Positions 1-10,740 of a DNA stretch of 64,000 nucleotides are shown in pieces (the first letter of the stretch is position 1; every line of letters begins with the position of its first letter). Position numbers and translations under genes: made by a program. Below the pieces are notes generated by a model that was given only the letters and a program-made list of their open reading frames with translations, made no database searches and was not told the DNA's origin. Origin of the DNA: Dicaeum eximium (taxonomy: Eukaryota > Chordata > Aves > Passeriformes > Dicaeidae); contig VWZP01008577.1 of NCBI GenBank assembly GCA_013396995.1, positions 1 through 64,000 on the forward strand, written 5' to 3'.

Positions 1-761
1 GACCTGCTGGTTCATGTCACAGACGGTTGGTACAAGGGGAAAGGTCGAGAAATGGAGCGGGATAAAGACTCAGGCTTGAAAGTAGAAGTGGATTTGTTCT
101 TGAAGAGCTTTTCCGGAATCACAGCCTGCCCTTTGAAGATGCACTTGGAGCAGCACACACGGGGCACTTGTAGGACGGGGCTGCTGTGGCAGTAGGATAA
201 TCTTCAGGGACCCGTGCACCCCTTGTTTCCTCAAAGCAGAGGGGAATGGAACTGCAAAATAACAGAAATTTTATGTTCATTTTACAGTGTCATACAGGCG
301 TAGGGAAGAAGTGCAGAGGGAAAGTGAGCACAAGTTTCCAGCTGTGACACTTTTGAAGAAAATTTTCAGGTGCAGAACACACACAAATATAGCTCCAGAA
401 TGTCTATATCGTCTTGAGATAAATAATTGACTAAGTAATGCAACAAACAGTGGATTATAGCCAATCCCAGTGATAGTGGTATCAGGAATTGGGATTTGGA
501 GCAAAATAATTTTGGGCCATGATCTAGGAATGCTGCTCAGTGAAGTGTGTCCCTGCCTGAGGCTACCCAGTAATGGCAGTGATGTGCCCAGAGGTTGTGG
601 GAGCAACTGCTGGAGCAAGTGTTGCTGGCAGAGGAGGAACCTTGAGCTGGACACAGAGCCCAGTGGTAAGGATGGAGTTGTCCAAGCGTGGGGGTGTATG
701 GAGGACATGCTGTGTTTGAGGCACTGAGCCAGGAGCGGAGCAGGCTATGGAGCTCCGGGAA
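1..761. other. Intergenic DNA, nothing recognised
   Basis: This is unique-looking non-coding DNA. The open frames here on both strands are short and overlap one another, and none matches a protein family I recognise. It lies about 9-10 kb upstream of the GALNT18 first exon. Confidence 0.5.
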
Positions 762-832
762 ACTGTGTGAAGAGAGGCTGAGGGCACTTGGTCTGTTCAG
801 CTGGAGGAGAGGAGGCTGAGGGGAGACCTCAT
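762..832 (+). repeat. CR1 LINE fragment (3' part)
   Basis: This short stretch reads like the CR1 consensus near the end of the reverse-transcriptase ORF. A gaagagaggctgaggg block is followed by a ctgttcagctggag block and then gaggctgaggggagacctcatt. It is an isolated remnant, without the CR1 3' terminus. The same blocks occur in the longer CR1 copy near 5120-5190. The ends are approximate because the flanks are eroded. Confidence 0.75.
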
Positions 833-907
833 TGTATGTTTACCTTTTTCTTAAAATCTGTAGCAATTTAAGGCAAAACTAATCCACAAAACCGTGAGGT
901 AAAGGGG

Positions 908-1390
908 TGTAGTGGGTTAACCTTGGCTGGATGCCAGGTTCCCAGTAAGGTGCTGTATCACTGCCTTTTCCAGTGGGACAGGGGATAGAAGAAGATGAAA
1001 GACAACCAGCAGGGTGAGATAAGAGAGTTTTTTTGAGAAAGAAAGCAATAAGCAAGAATCTGAGCATGCATAAACTAAGGAAAGAAAGGTAAATCTTTAC
1101 TTCCCATTGCCAGCGATGTTTGGACCCTTCCCGGGAAGCAGGGCCCCAGCATGCACAATGTTTTCTCCAGGAGGCAAACGTTGAGGAATCATGAATGCCC
1201 CTTCCCCCTCTCTCCCATAGCTTATATATCTGAGCTGAAGTCATAGGGTATGGAATATGCCTTTGGCTAATTTGGGTCAGCACTGTTCAGCAGTAGCCAA
1301 AACGCTGGTCTGTTATTAACACCTGTCCAGCTACTAATGCAAAGCACAGCAGTGTGAGGGCTGGGAACTTTTCCTCAGTTAGACCCAGTA
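908..1390 (+). mobile_element. Endogenous retrovirus solo LTR (ERVL-like, passerine type)
   Basis: The stretch opens with TGTAGTGGGTTAACC and a 'cttggctggatgccagg' block, the diagnostic start of an LTR family I know from songbird genomes. Its 3' part (tatggaatatgcctttggc, then cactgttcagcagtagccaaaac and tctgttattaacacctgt) also follows that family. It is shorter than full-length copies, so internal deletions are likely. The flanks AAGGGG (902-907) and AAGTGG (1391-1396) may be a decayed target-site duplication. No gag or pol sequence adjoins it, so it is a solo LTR. The family name comes from memory and was not searched. Confidence 0.7.
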
Positions 1391-4249
1391 AAGTGGTTAT
1401 ATCAATGTGAACTGTCAGCATTACAAGACCATTCCCTCTGCAGTTCATCAGAGTGACTCTGCAGCAGGGCACAGGTGTTTTCTCAGACATTCTTGGAGTG
1501 GTGTGATATATTCTAGGCCAAACCAAATAAAACCTTCAATCTCCTCTCATACCACAACAGCTGTTAAAATACCAAGCTGGACTGAAAGCTTTCTTGCTGT
1601 GGAGTCAGTTTTGTTTAAAAATCGCACAAGGGCTTTCTTTTGTCTTTCAGGGTGGTAAGTGGTGGTTGTGGTTTTTATGCACTGAACAGATCAGAGAAAA
1701 GATAACTTCTGGATGTCACCAAATCCTTTAAAAACCAACCAAACAAAACCACATCCAAACCAGAAGACCTTTTCATCTATCTCAGAAAAAGTATTAATTA
1801 CTAACATACTCTAGGTATTTTAAGGTGAATTGTTTGTTTGCTTAAGCTGTGGCTGCAGTGTCTGATAAAAAGTGTCATACTGGGAAATCATTCCAGCAGT
1901 CTCAAATTGTAGAAACTCATGTTTCAGCTAAATTACATATTTGGATGTAAATCTGGCAAAAGAGCATTAACAAGAGGCTTTTGTGAATTTACTCTAACCA
2001 CTGTCAGAAGGACAGCTGTCCAAATCTCATCTTTAAAATTATTTGGATAATGTTGACTGGGAAATGGAGGAGTTAAACCAATTGATTTCACCAGCACTGT
2101 CCTTCAATGGTGTCTCTCCTACCTTAAATTAAACCAGTAAAGCAGAATCATACTTTTTTTTTAGTAATTTCTGTTTTAACAATAAACTGAACCTACAGAA
2201 GTAATTAATTATTTCTAACTATCATTTTGAATTAAAAAAAGATAATTACTTTTACATTCCATTTTCTCTGATCTCTGTTTTGAATTTACAGTCACTTCTG
2301 AGGTTCTACCCTTCTAATCCTCAGCAGTGGTTACATTAACTCTCTTTACTTTGGCATAATGCTCTCGAATGCTTCATTGTCAATCTCTCTGAAACAGTAT
2401 GAAGATCCAAGCCTTCTGAAAATAAAGAATTTGGAAGAAATAATCACCCCCTGTCTTGCAAGAATGGGAGGAAAAGGAGTATTGCAGATTTTTAGGCTTC
2501 TTTTAAGGAATTTCTGTCTAGAAAATATTATCTAATGAGCAATTGAACGAAGTCACTTTCCACCTATTTACAGATTTTTTCTTTTTTGAGACATCAGAGA
2601 ACATGGATAGTGATGTCAGTTGATGCTGGATTTAATTGGTACTTGGGCTGCAAAGCCTTCCTAGGAGTTTGTTCTCCATTATGCTTAAGGAGAAGCTCCA
2701 TTCATGCATTGAAAACTGATTAAGACAGAAAGGACAAAGAATAGGAAGAAATCATCCGTTTCCAAAGAGAAGACAGTCATGAGCAGGGGAGGTTGAGATC
2801 TGCATTGTTCAGCAGATGTGATCAGACAAGCGTGTAAATAGTGAGGGTACCATAGTAACTTCTAAAGCCAGCTGCAAAAGGTGGGAGAAGCCATGACCCT
2901 GAATGACAAGTTGATGAAACAGCAAAATTACAAAAATTAATTGAAGTATGGAGTTCCTGTCATGTGAGAAGGGGTTGCATGTATGAGACTCACAATGGCC
3001 AAGAGCCATCTAAAAACGGGGTGTGTAATAGGCCTGGACAGTAGGTTTGTGTTCTTTGGAATATGAGGAAGTACCGGTTCAGAATTTTGTGAATTTGTGA
3101 CTGCTTGCACAGCTAGTGTAAGCAATCACTTGCAACCACTGACACAGACAGCCTTTAAGCCATTAAATTTGTAGAGGCTTTTCCAGGTAAAGCCTGGAAA
3201 GAGGACTATTCTTGTCCCTCAATATTCAGAGCTAAACAGTATTTGGAAATAGGATATTTGGCTGCTTCAGTTCTTGTTTGATTTAGTACAGTGATTTATA
3301 TTACTATAGTTAAAGACAGAAAAAACCCAGCACTGAGGTATTGTTTGAGAAAGCTAAGATTTCTAGATGTCAAAGATTATTTTGCATTTAATTTTTTTTT
3401 TATATCTGAATATAAAAAGTTTCAGAGATTAAGTGGGCAGCAGTCTCTGGAAATCTGTTTCAAATGTTTCCAAAGTTTAACACCCCAAAATGAAGAGACT
3501 TGAAGTTGCTTAGGGACAAAGTTGTCATCGGAGGTGTAGGGTGTAGACATATGACATCTTTGAGGAGAACAGAACATAATGCTTCTCTGAGAAACTGTAG
3601 ACATGCCACTCACAAAGGACCATATGTTGCATCTTTTACTCCTGCTAGTCAATTGCTGGTCACATATGAGTCACTTGAGATGGATTAACTGATAGCTTTG
3701 AGGCAAAAAAATGGTGCAGTGTAATGCTGCCAGAAAAAAATAAATCACACCAGCGCATAAAAGTAACTAATACAGCAGCATAGCAGAGATCAATTACAGT
3801 ATGAAGTGATTTTTGATGGTTTTGATAGAATAACATTTTGGAAAGACAAATGAACGAGATAAACTTGGCAAAGACTGAGAATGGAAAATGCCATCTGAAA
3901 ATAGAAAATACAGAGATAAATTTTATAGTAACTGTATCAGGGAGACAGAAAATGCATTCTAAGCCATGAATCTGGTGATGGAGAAGACAACACAGACCCA
4001 TGTGCTCCTAGCTCTTGCAGGTTGCTTTTAAATTGAATCGTCCAGTAGATGTTTCAATGTTCTTTCTGGCTCTGTTCTGTTCCTTTGCATGAGGTGTTTT
4101 CTCATTGCCTAATGTGCAGTGAGAGCTCAGTCCAGAAGACAGGATACAGTTCAGTTTTCCCCTTGAAACAGTGTCAGCACTCTCTTGTTTCTGCATTTTC
4201 TGTTATGTTAAATTTCTTCCTTTCAGTGCTCAGTGAATGGTTTTTAAAT
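1391..4249. other. Intergenic DNA without recognised genes
   Basis: AT-rich, unique-looking sequence. The open frames found here, the longest about 113 codons, have no recognisable domains and unremarkable composition. I see no repeat, RNA gene or exon that I can support. Confidence 0.5.
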
Positions 4250-5516
4250 GATGGAGCCCGTGGCTTGGACAGGTGCACTCTTGGCTGGGTTAAGAATTGT
4301 CTGGACAGCCAGGTCCAGAGAGCGTTGGTGCGTGGTGCCACATCCAGCTGGGGACAGTCACCAGTGGGGTTTCCCAGGGCCCATTGTTTGGGCTGGTCCT
4401 GTTTTATATCTTTATTGATGATCTGGTCATGAGCATTGAGGGCTGCCTCAGTAACTTTGTGGATGACACTAAGTTGGGCAGGAGTGTTGATCTGCTGGAG
4501 GGAGGAAGGCCCTGCAGAGGGATCTGGACAGGCTGGAGGGATGGGCTGAGGCCAGTGGTGTGAGATTCAACAAGTCTGAGCACCAGGTCCTGTTTTTGGG
4601 TCATAACAACCCCATGCATTGCTACAGGCTGGGGGAGGAGGTCTGAGAAGGGCTCAGTGGAAAAGGACCCGGAGGTGCTGGACCAGAGCTNTGTTGATCT
4701 GCTGGAGGGAGGAAGGCCCTGCAGAGGGATCTGGACAGGCTGGAGGGATGGGCTGAGGCCAGTGGTGTGAGATTCAACAAGTCTGAGCACCAGGTCCTGT
4801 TTTTGGGTCATAACAACCCCATGCATTGCTACAGGCTGGGGGAGGAGGGCTGAGAAGGGCTCAGTGGAAAAGGACCCGGAGGTGCTGGACCAGAGCTGCT
4901 GAAAATGAGCCAGAGTGTGCCCAGGTGGAGTGACATCAGCAATATTGTCCCCAGCAGGACCAGGGCAGTGACTGTCCCTCTGTGCTGGGCACTGGTGAGG
5001 CCACACCACGAGTGCTGTGTCCAGTTCTGGGCCCCTCAGTTCAGGAAGGACATTGAGGGGCTGGAGTGAGTCCAGAGAAGGGAAATGGAGCAGGAAGGGT
5101 CTGGAGGGTAAAAGTCCTGTGAGGAGCAGCTGAGGGAGCTGGGGGTGGTTCTGCCTGGAGAAAAGGAGGCTCAGGGGTGACCTTATCACTCTCTAGATCT
5201 GCCTGACAGGAGGGTGGAGCCAGGTGGGGATCGGCCTCTCCTCACAGGCAGTGACAGGATGAGAGGACACGGCCTCAGGATGTATCAGGGGAGGTTCAGG
5301 TTGGACATCAGCAGGAATTACTTCACAGAAAGGGTGATTAGACTGTGGAAGGGGCTGCCTGGGGACATACCCAGGAATCCCTTTCCCTGCAGGTGTTTAA
5401 GAAAGAACAGGACATGGCACTTGGTGCTGTGGCCTAGTTGACATGGTGCTGTTCAATGAAAGGCTGGAATGGATGATCTTGAAGGCCTTTTCCAACCTCA
5501 GTGCTTCTGTGATCCA
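4250..5516 (+). mobile_element. CR1 LINE, 5'-truncated 3' fragment
   Basis: This is a decayed CR1 retrotransposon copy. It starts inside the reverse-transcriptase region: the frame gives GLDRCTLGWVKNCLDSQVQ, then after a frameshift FGLVLFYIFIDDL and NFVDDTKLG, the CR1 version of the polymerase core (F/Y-x-DD). After more frame breaks it continues through the CR1 3' end (gcaggaattacttcacagaaagggtgattagactgtgg) to a terminus (ccttttccaacctcagtgcttctgtgatccatg) that resembles the CR1 tail of 8-bp repeats. It is 5' truncated, as most CR1 copies are, and is not functional. An internal duplication around an N is listed separately. The left boundary is approximate. Confidence 0.92.
4485..4897 (+). 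repeat. 206-bp direct duplication flanking one N
   Basis: Positions 4485-4690 and 4692-4897 are two 206-bp copies that I could distinguish at only one base, T in copy 1 versus G in copy 2, in 'ggaggagg(t/g)ctgagaagg'. They abut a single undetermined base at 4691. The unit is CR1 sequence. A normal CR1 element has this segment once, so the second copy is extra. The N at the exact junction points to an assembly join rather than to biology. Confidence 0.9.
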
Positions 5517-8500
5517 TGCATGTTAGTTATGTGAATGCCACTGGATGTTTAATTCACTCTCCTCCTTGGGAGGCTGCAGTGGCCATGTGGAGCTGAGTTT
5601 TGCTGTAGTTGGTGCTTTGCAGAGCAGTGTTTGCAAAGCAGTGAAAATGAGGAGTCCTGTGTGACCCACATGAACTGGTGATTGCTAAAAATGTTATGAA
5701 GGGTAATGTGTAACAGAACTAGTGTAAATTTAAAGGTGGTGGTTTTAAAATGAGGAATGGAAAAGATGACAGGGAATAATGGGCAGAGCAGATATGTACC
5801 CAAAGAAGGCGAGAGACAAAGAGAAAATGCTAGAGGAATAAGGATGATGAGAATGTGTCCCAGCATAACAAGGAAAAGTAGTTTTTATTTTTCTCTTGTC
5901 TTCTTCCATTGTACTTTTCATTCATTCAGATTTTTTCCAAATTTTCTTCCTTTTTGTTTTGCATTTAGTTCCTAGTCATTATCATACAACATCACTTACC
6001 AAATGCCTTACTCCAAAACTCAGCTCTAGAAAATGCAAAGGCATCTTTGCAATTCTTGTATATGCCTTTTTATGTTTTAATAGAAGCTTAAGATTGGTTT
6101 AAAATTAGTGCTAATGATGACGAGGGACAATATACCAAAAGTCATCAGATCACTTCCCTGGGGACTGAACACCTGACCTTTATCTTCAAAATAGAGAAAC
6201 TTGCCTCTTTTGAGGAGCTAAAACCCCAGTTTTATATTTTGAATTGTTGGGAAGATGTCATCTGCAGCAGGGGTAATCTCTGCTTGAGATGTACCTGTCT
6301 TGATTTGTGTGTTCAGGCTCAGACATCAGAGCTTACAAAAAAATTACTTTCTCAGAGTAATTTAGATTTTCCTAAATTTATTTAGTCATCTCTCTCCACA
6401 ATGTAAAATGCTGTGTTACTTAGTGAGTGCCTTTGGAATTTTTTATCACCTTTCCAAACAAAAGATGTGATAATCATGGGTAAGAGGGAAGAAATAATAG
6501 AAGAAAATCTCCTCAGACTAGATAATAATGAAGATTATATCTCCACAAACGAATAGGATTTCAGCTAAGAATCTGAATAGAATGTGATAAAAATAAAGTT
6601 TAAAAGTTAAGCTTTTCCAATGATTTCTAACAAGGTGTAAGAAATTTGTTCTTATAAAATGGGGTGAGTATTTTTGGTTCTGATGTTTCAAGCACCATCT
6701 TACAGATAAAAATGTTTTAACCTGCATCAAAATGCTGCAATAAAAATACAGTTCTTAAACATTTCACTTCTATGAACTGTAATGATAAGTAAGAAATACT
6801 AACTGAATTACTTTTAGGTCACTTTACAGCTGTCACTTATCTTGCATTATTTACTAGATTGTGAGATTAATATTTCCTCAGCACCATTTGAAATGGTGCC
6901 CTATTGCAGTGTAGTTGGGGGAAATCCGCATTAAAGCCTGTAATACATACTTGTTTTAAGAAATGTGAAATAATTATGTGAAATAATTTGCATAGCATGA
7001 CATAGCACAGCAGTATCAGGACAAGGATAAAATCAAGACACATATTTTATTAACCTGCAGTAGACTGTACTGCCTCAAGCTTAAACACCTGAAGCAGAAA
7101 ACACCACTTTGATTTAAGAGAAAATATTTCATAGACCTTGTGTTCCCCTATAATTTAAATGTTCAAAAAAGAAACATTTCAGGGTTTTACCACCTAATTT
7201 TCTCTCTGACTATCATGTGAGGCTGGCAGCATTTCTATTCTCCTTTTATTCCTTTTCCTGTTTTTGTTCCCATTAAATTATTAAAATGAACTGCTTATGT
7301 ATTTATGTAATACATCACACAAAGGGGTCTCACCTGGATTCTAATACTAAAAAATAAATCAAAATGACAAAACCAACCAATTTCTAAATGTCACACACTT
7401 GGATACCTCCAACCTTTGTATAAACCCATAAAAGAAGACTTTTAAAGAGACCTGTCTAGAATATTATTACCAGAGGTATGAAAGCAAGTGCTCTTTTTTT
7501 GTGTATCAAAGCATCTGGAGGTTTTGCTATGAAGTCAGTTTTAAGAGTAGCTTCAGTAAAATCAAGGCTCAAGTTAGGAGACAGGAGTGCAGCTTTGGTG
7601 GTAGCACAATGTGGTTATAAATGAAAATATATTTTAAACATGATCAGATAGCTGATGGGAACAAAAGGCTAAAGAACTATTAAGAGTTACTGTAGGTTAA
7701 TCAATTATCTACTGTTATAAGCAACCTATTAAGGCTGTGAGACACATTATCCATCTTTTTCCAAATGCTTGTATCACTTATTAATGTGCTTACAGTCATT
7801 AGTAACAAGTACTGTTCATATTTGTTTATTAAAGCAGTTAGTGCTTAGTTTTTTATACATTTCCATGGAAATTATGACTTATTAATGCTTGTTACTCATC
7901 CCTTACCTGGACTGATTTAAGATAAGTTGTGCTTTAAATTGAGAAGTCCCAGGCTAAGTCCTGGATTCTGCCTAAACTGCTGAAGAATTTGTATTTTGTG
8001 ACTGCAGGCAGGGTTTACAAAGATTAAAGGAAGTCTAGGTAACACCATTATGAAAGGCTTCAGCCACAGCACTTCCAGCTCTCAGTTGCTACCAGAGGCA
8101 AAGCTGCAACACTGAAGTGTTACACAAACATAGGAAATAGGAAAATAAATGATGGTGTAGATAAACATTTATTGCAGACCAAGTGGCTTAACTGACTTAC
8201 AGGGTGGAACTGTTCTAATACATTCTGTCAGTGTTTTGTCTTTTACAAAGCTTGAACTTGTCCATTGACACTTTATCCAGCAAACTTCCCTGTATTATTG
8301 AAAATATTTTTTCTTAAAATGTAAATATTGTTTTCTCAGTCAAATACATTGTGTTATATATTCTTATTTCCAAGGGAGTTCTCCTGGGCTCACCTCTTCT
8401 ACCACAGGGGAAGTACTTTAAAGTGGCCAAAATTTCAGTTAGTTCTCAGAGAGGCTCAGCAGACTGAGGGGGCAGTTTGTTTTTTAAGCTTTGTTGGCAG

Positions 8501-9239
8501 AGTTGACTGCAGCTTCTGTCGGTGCTGGTTTGTATGTGTCTGAGTACTCGTCATTTTTACTGTTTCTATGGAGTACCAACTGATGGAAAGGAAGAAGTCA
8601 TTCTGCCTTTTGGCAGGACAGTTGCCCACCTTCGCTCTTGAATACTCAGTCTTGCCTGCAATTTATTTGAAAATAACAACCCAAGGACCTAAGACAAATC
8701 ATCTGCTTTTACTTCTCTTAAGATGTTGCAATGTACACTGGAGCCGTGAAGGGTTTGAACACTCACATGTTTGTGCTTCAGAGTAGTAAGTCCTGGTACC
8801 TTGCTGGGCTTTCTGCACGCTGGCAATCCCTCGTGGCATGATCAGCTCCGGAGCGTGACTACAGAGTGCAGTCAATCCACAGCATATGATAATCTTGCTT
8901 TCATTGGATAAGTATCAAACATAATTTTAGAATGTTAATTAACACGTGCCTCATTATTTCTAATACTGGATGTGCTGGGTTACATTTTTGTCTTGAAACT
9001 ATCAAAAGAAAATGATCTCATATAGTACAAAAGTCCCTATTTAATAGGAATGGAAAAGATTCATCATATGCCTTCTCTCAAATCCATGAGATTTCATATT
9101 GAGACGAATTTGCTTTTTTAATATGTTTTCAAAAATAATGTAAAATGTGAGGTGAATAGAGGAAAGCAGCACGGGTATGCTGCACTAAATTGTGAGTTAC
9201 TGATCCTGCCCCTGACACCGAAGCTAATTCTGGATGTTC
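5517..9239. other. Intergenic DNA upstream of GALNT18
   Basis: AT-rich non-coding sequence with no recognised gene or interspersed repeat. Two intervals, about 6816-6990 and 7690-7900, are rich in TAAT/ATTA-type motifs and look like possible conserved regulatory elements. At 6881-6899 there is a perfect 9-bp inverted repeat with a 1-nt spacer. No open frame here has recognisable protein content. Confidence 0.45.
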
Positions 9240-9915
9240 TCGGAGAGAGCGTATCCCTGCGGAGGTGGGGGAGGCGATGAACGGATGGATCCGGGGCCCG
9301 CCGGTGTCGAGGCGAGCAACCATTCGGTATTCCCGGCCCATCCTCGGCGGGGAGCGGGCACGCCAAGAGGCTCAAAGCCAAACACATCGCAGTGGTGGGT
9401 GGTCGCTGGGAGCCGAGAGCTCCGCTGAGCCCGAGGCACGTCTCCGGTTTCACCCTCAGGCAAATGGACGCCTCTGGGTGCGAGCGGCAGCACCGCCGCT
9501 CTCACAGCGAACGGCACCGGCGGCTGCCGCCTCTGCCTTTCCAGGCTGGGGATCCTTCGCAATCAGCCCCGGGCACGGCAGGGAGGGAGGCAGGCAGGGA
9601 GGGGGGCGCTGGGTGCGGAGCGAGGAGCAGGTGGGTCCCGCCGCATCCCCGCCCCGCGGCCCCGCGCAGCGCCGCTGCCATTGGAGCCGCCCGCTGCCAG
9701 TCCCCGGCCAGCGCCGCTCCCCGGCTGCCCGCTCCCGGCTCCGCTGAGGCTCCGCTGCGGCCGGGCGCGATGGGAAGCGGCGGCGGAGGGAACAAAGTTT
9801 GCCACGCTCGGGCGCTGGGCTGCCCGCGTCCGTGATGCCCGGGGCGGAGGGCGGTGCCTGAAGGCAGCGGGCAGCCGGGCGGCGGGCACGCCTCGCTGTC
9901 TGCTGTCGGCACTGC
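9240..9915 (+). promoter_or_regulatory. GALNT18: CpG island, probable GALNT18 promoter
   Basis: This is a sharp switch from AT-rich DNA to dense CpG sequence ending about 260 bp before the GALNT18 start codon. It holds GC-box-like runs (ccgccccgcggccccgcgc near 9649-9667), an inverted CCAAT box (ATTGG at 9680-9684) and a G-rich tract at 9581-9613. I see no convincing TATA box, which fits a dispersed CpG-island promoter. The overlapping open frames of 100-160 codons on both strands reflect high GC with few stop codons and are not called as genes. The transcription start cannot be placed from sequence alone. Confidence 0.8.
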
Positions 9916-10045
9916 CATAGCAAACTTTCAGCTATTCTCATGTACTCAAAGGCAGGATTCTAATTATCAGCCCTCCCCGCCCCCACCTCTCTTTCTAGGT
10001 AGGCGACAAGTATTTTTTTATTCTGTGGATTAGAGAACTTTTTGC

Positions 10046-10060
10046 ATGGAAATTTACTGA
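10046..10060 (+). other. Short upstream ORF (4 codons)
   Basis: ATG at 10046 opens a four-codon frame (MEIY) closed by TGA at 10058-10060, about 110 bp before the GALNT18 start. The context is weak at -3 (T), with G at +4. It matters only if the transcript begins upstream and this part of the leader is not spliced out. Confidence 0.45.
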
Positions 10061-10156
10061 CTTCGGAGTGGTCTCCGTTTCGGGGAAAAGGGGGAAAGGA
10101 TTTCTTTTCATCGCAGCTTATTTTTGTTTTCTGGATCGCAGGATTTTTGGAGCTAT

Positions 10157-10237
10157 ATGGAGGGATCTCAGGATGGTGTGCACCAGGAAAACCAAAACTT
10201 TAGTGTCCACTTGCGTGATTTTGAGTGGAATGACTAA
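10157..10237 (+). other. Upstream ORF overlapping the GALNT18 start
   Basis: ATG at 10157 starts a 26-codon frame that runs past the GALNT18 initiator (10173) in a different frame and stops at TAA 10235-10237. Its context is T at -3 and G at +4, weaker than the main start. Ribosomes that use it would miss the main start, so it could dampen translation. The peptide has no recognisable motif, and any role is inference. Confidence 0.45.
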
Positions 10238-10407
10238 CATCGTCTGCCTGCTGTACGTGGGCTGGGTCACCAACTACATTGCCAGTGTTTATGTGAAAGT
10301 GCAGGAGCCGATCTCAGAAAAAAAGTTAGAGGAAGACAAAGGGGACACTTTAAGGATTATAGAAAGGCTGGACCATTTGGAAAATGTCATCAAGCAGCAC
10401 ATCCAAG
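10173..10407 (+). CDS. GALNT18: GALNT18 coding exon 1 (N-terminal 78 residues, partial gene)
   Basis: This is the first coding exon of polypeptide N-acetylgalactosaminyltransferase 18, a Golgi type II membrane protein of the GALNT family. Its subgroup (with GALNT8, 9 and 17) shows weak or no conventional transferase activity. Residues 1-9 are a short basic cytoplasmic tail (MVCTRKTKT). Residues 10 to about 32 are the signal anchor. From about residue 50 an acidic/basic stem begins, and L60, I63, L66, L69 and I73 give it a coiled-coil-like pattern. The sequence closely follows the human GALNT18 N-terminus as I remember it; GALNT17 starts differently. The ATG has a strong context (A at -3, G at +4). 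The exon ends CAAG, followed by GTACCA, leaving one nucleotide of the next codon (phase 1). The catalytic GT-A and lectin domains (human protein about 607 residues) are in exons beyond the window. Confidence 0.95.
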
Positions 10408-10413
10408 GTACCA
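10408..10413 (+). other. GALNT18: Splice donor of GALNT18 exon 1
   Basis: AAG followed by GTACCA: the GT is at 10408-10409. Codon 79 is split after its first base G, which fits a Glu codon (GAR) completed by exon 2. Without splicing, the frame would run on through GC-rich intron sequence that loses all GALNT similarity. Confidence 0.88.
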
Positions 10414-10479
10414 CCTCACCCCGCTTGCTCGCCCTCCTCTCTCCTCTCCGCCCGCCGTGTGCAGCTTCATCCCCTGCCG

Positions 10480-10740
10480 CTGTGTGTGTGCTGTGTGTGC
10501 GTGTGTCGCGTCTGTCGCGATCGGCGGAGCCATCGCCAGCCCGGAAGAGCCGGCACTGCCGGAGGAGCCCTCCCGGAGCCCTCCCGAGCCCGGCCGGGGA
10601 GCGGCGGAGCCGGGGGGCCCTGCGGGAGCCGCCCCCACCCGCGGGGCTCGGCCTGGGGCTGGAACGAACCCCAGCTCCCTGCCTGCCTGTGCCTTCCCCA
10701 AGGAGGGGTCCGCGGGGACGGCTCGGAGCCAAGACCCGCT
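10480..10740 (+). promoter_or_regulatory. Second CpG-rich lobe at the start of intron 1
   Basis: After the less GC-rich exon, CpG density rises again (gtgtcgcgtctgtcgcgatcggcgg, then a run of cccggagcc-type blocks). The island therefore brackets exon 1, as is common for CpG-island promoters. The lobe ends just before a 17-base T run at 10762-10778. Open frames across it are GC artefacts. Confidence 0.6.

Noticed and set aside
4404..5189. Long minus-strand open frame (261 codons)
   Set aside because: It is antisense of the CR1 element, spans the N at 4691 and contains the duplicated unit twice.
9265..9941. Overlapping open frames of 100-161 codons on both strands
   Set aside because: They lie in a CpG island where stops are rare; they have arginine/proline/alanine-rich composition and no domain.
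10068..10172. In-frame N-terminal extension of GALNT18 beginning at GTG 10068
   Set aside because: It starts at a non-ATG codon, shows no family similarity and lies in the leader. The ATG at 10173 has strong context and matches the known N-terminus.
10173..10407. Identification as GALNT17 or another GALNT paralogue
   Set aside because: GALNT17 begins with a different tail and anchor. The MVCTRKTKT start and the stem following the anchor fit GALNT18.
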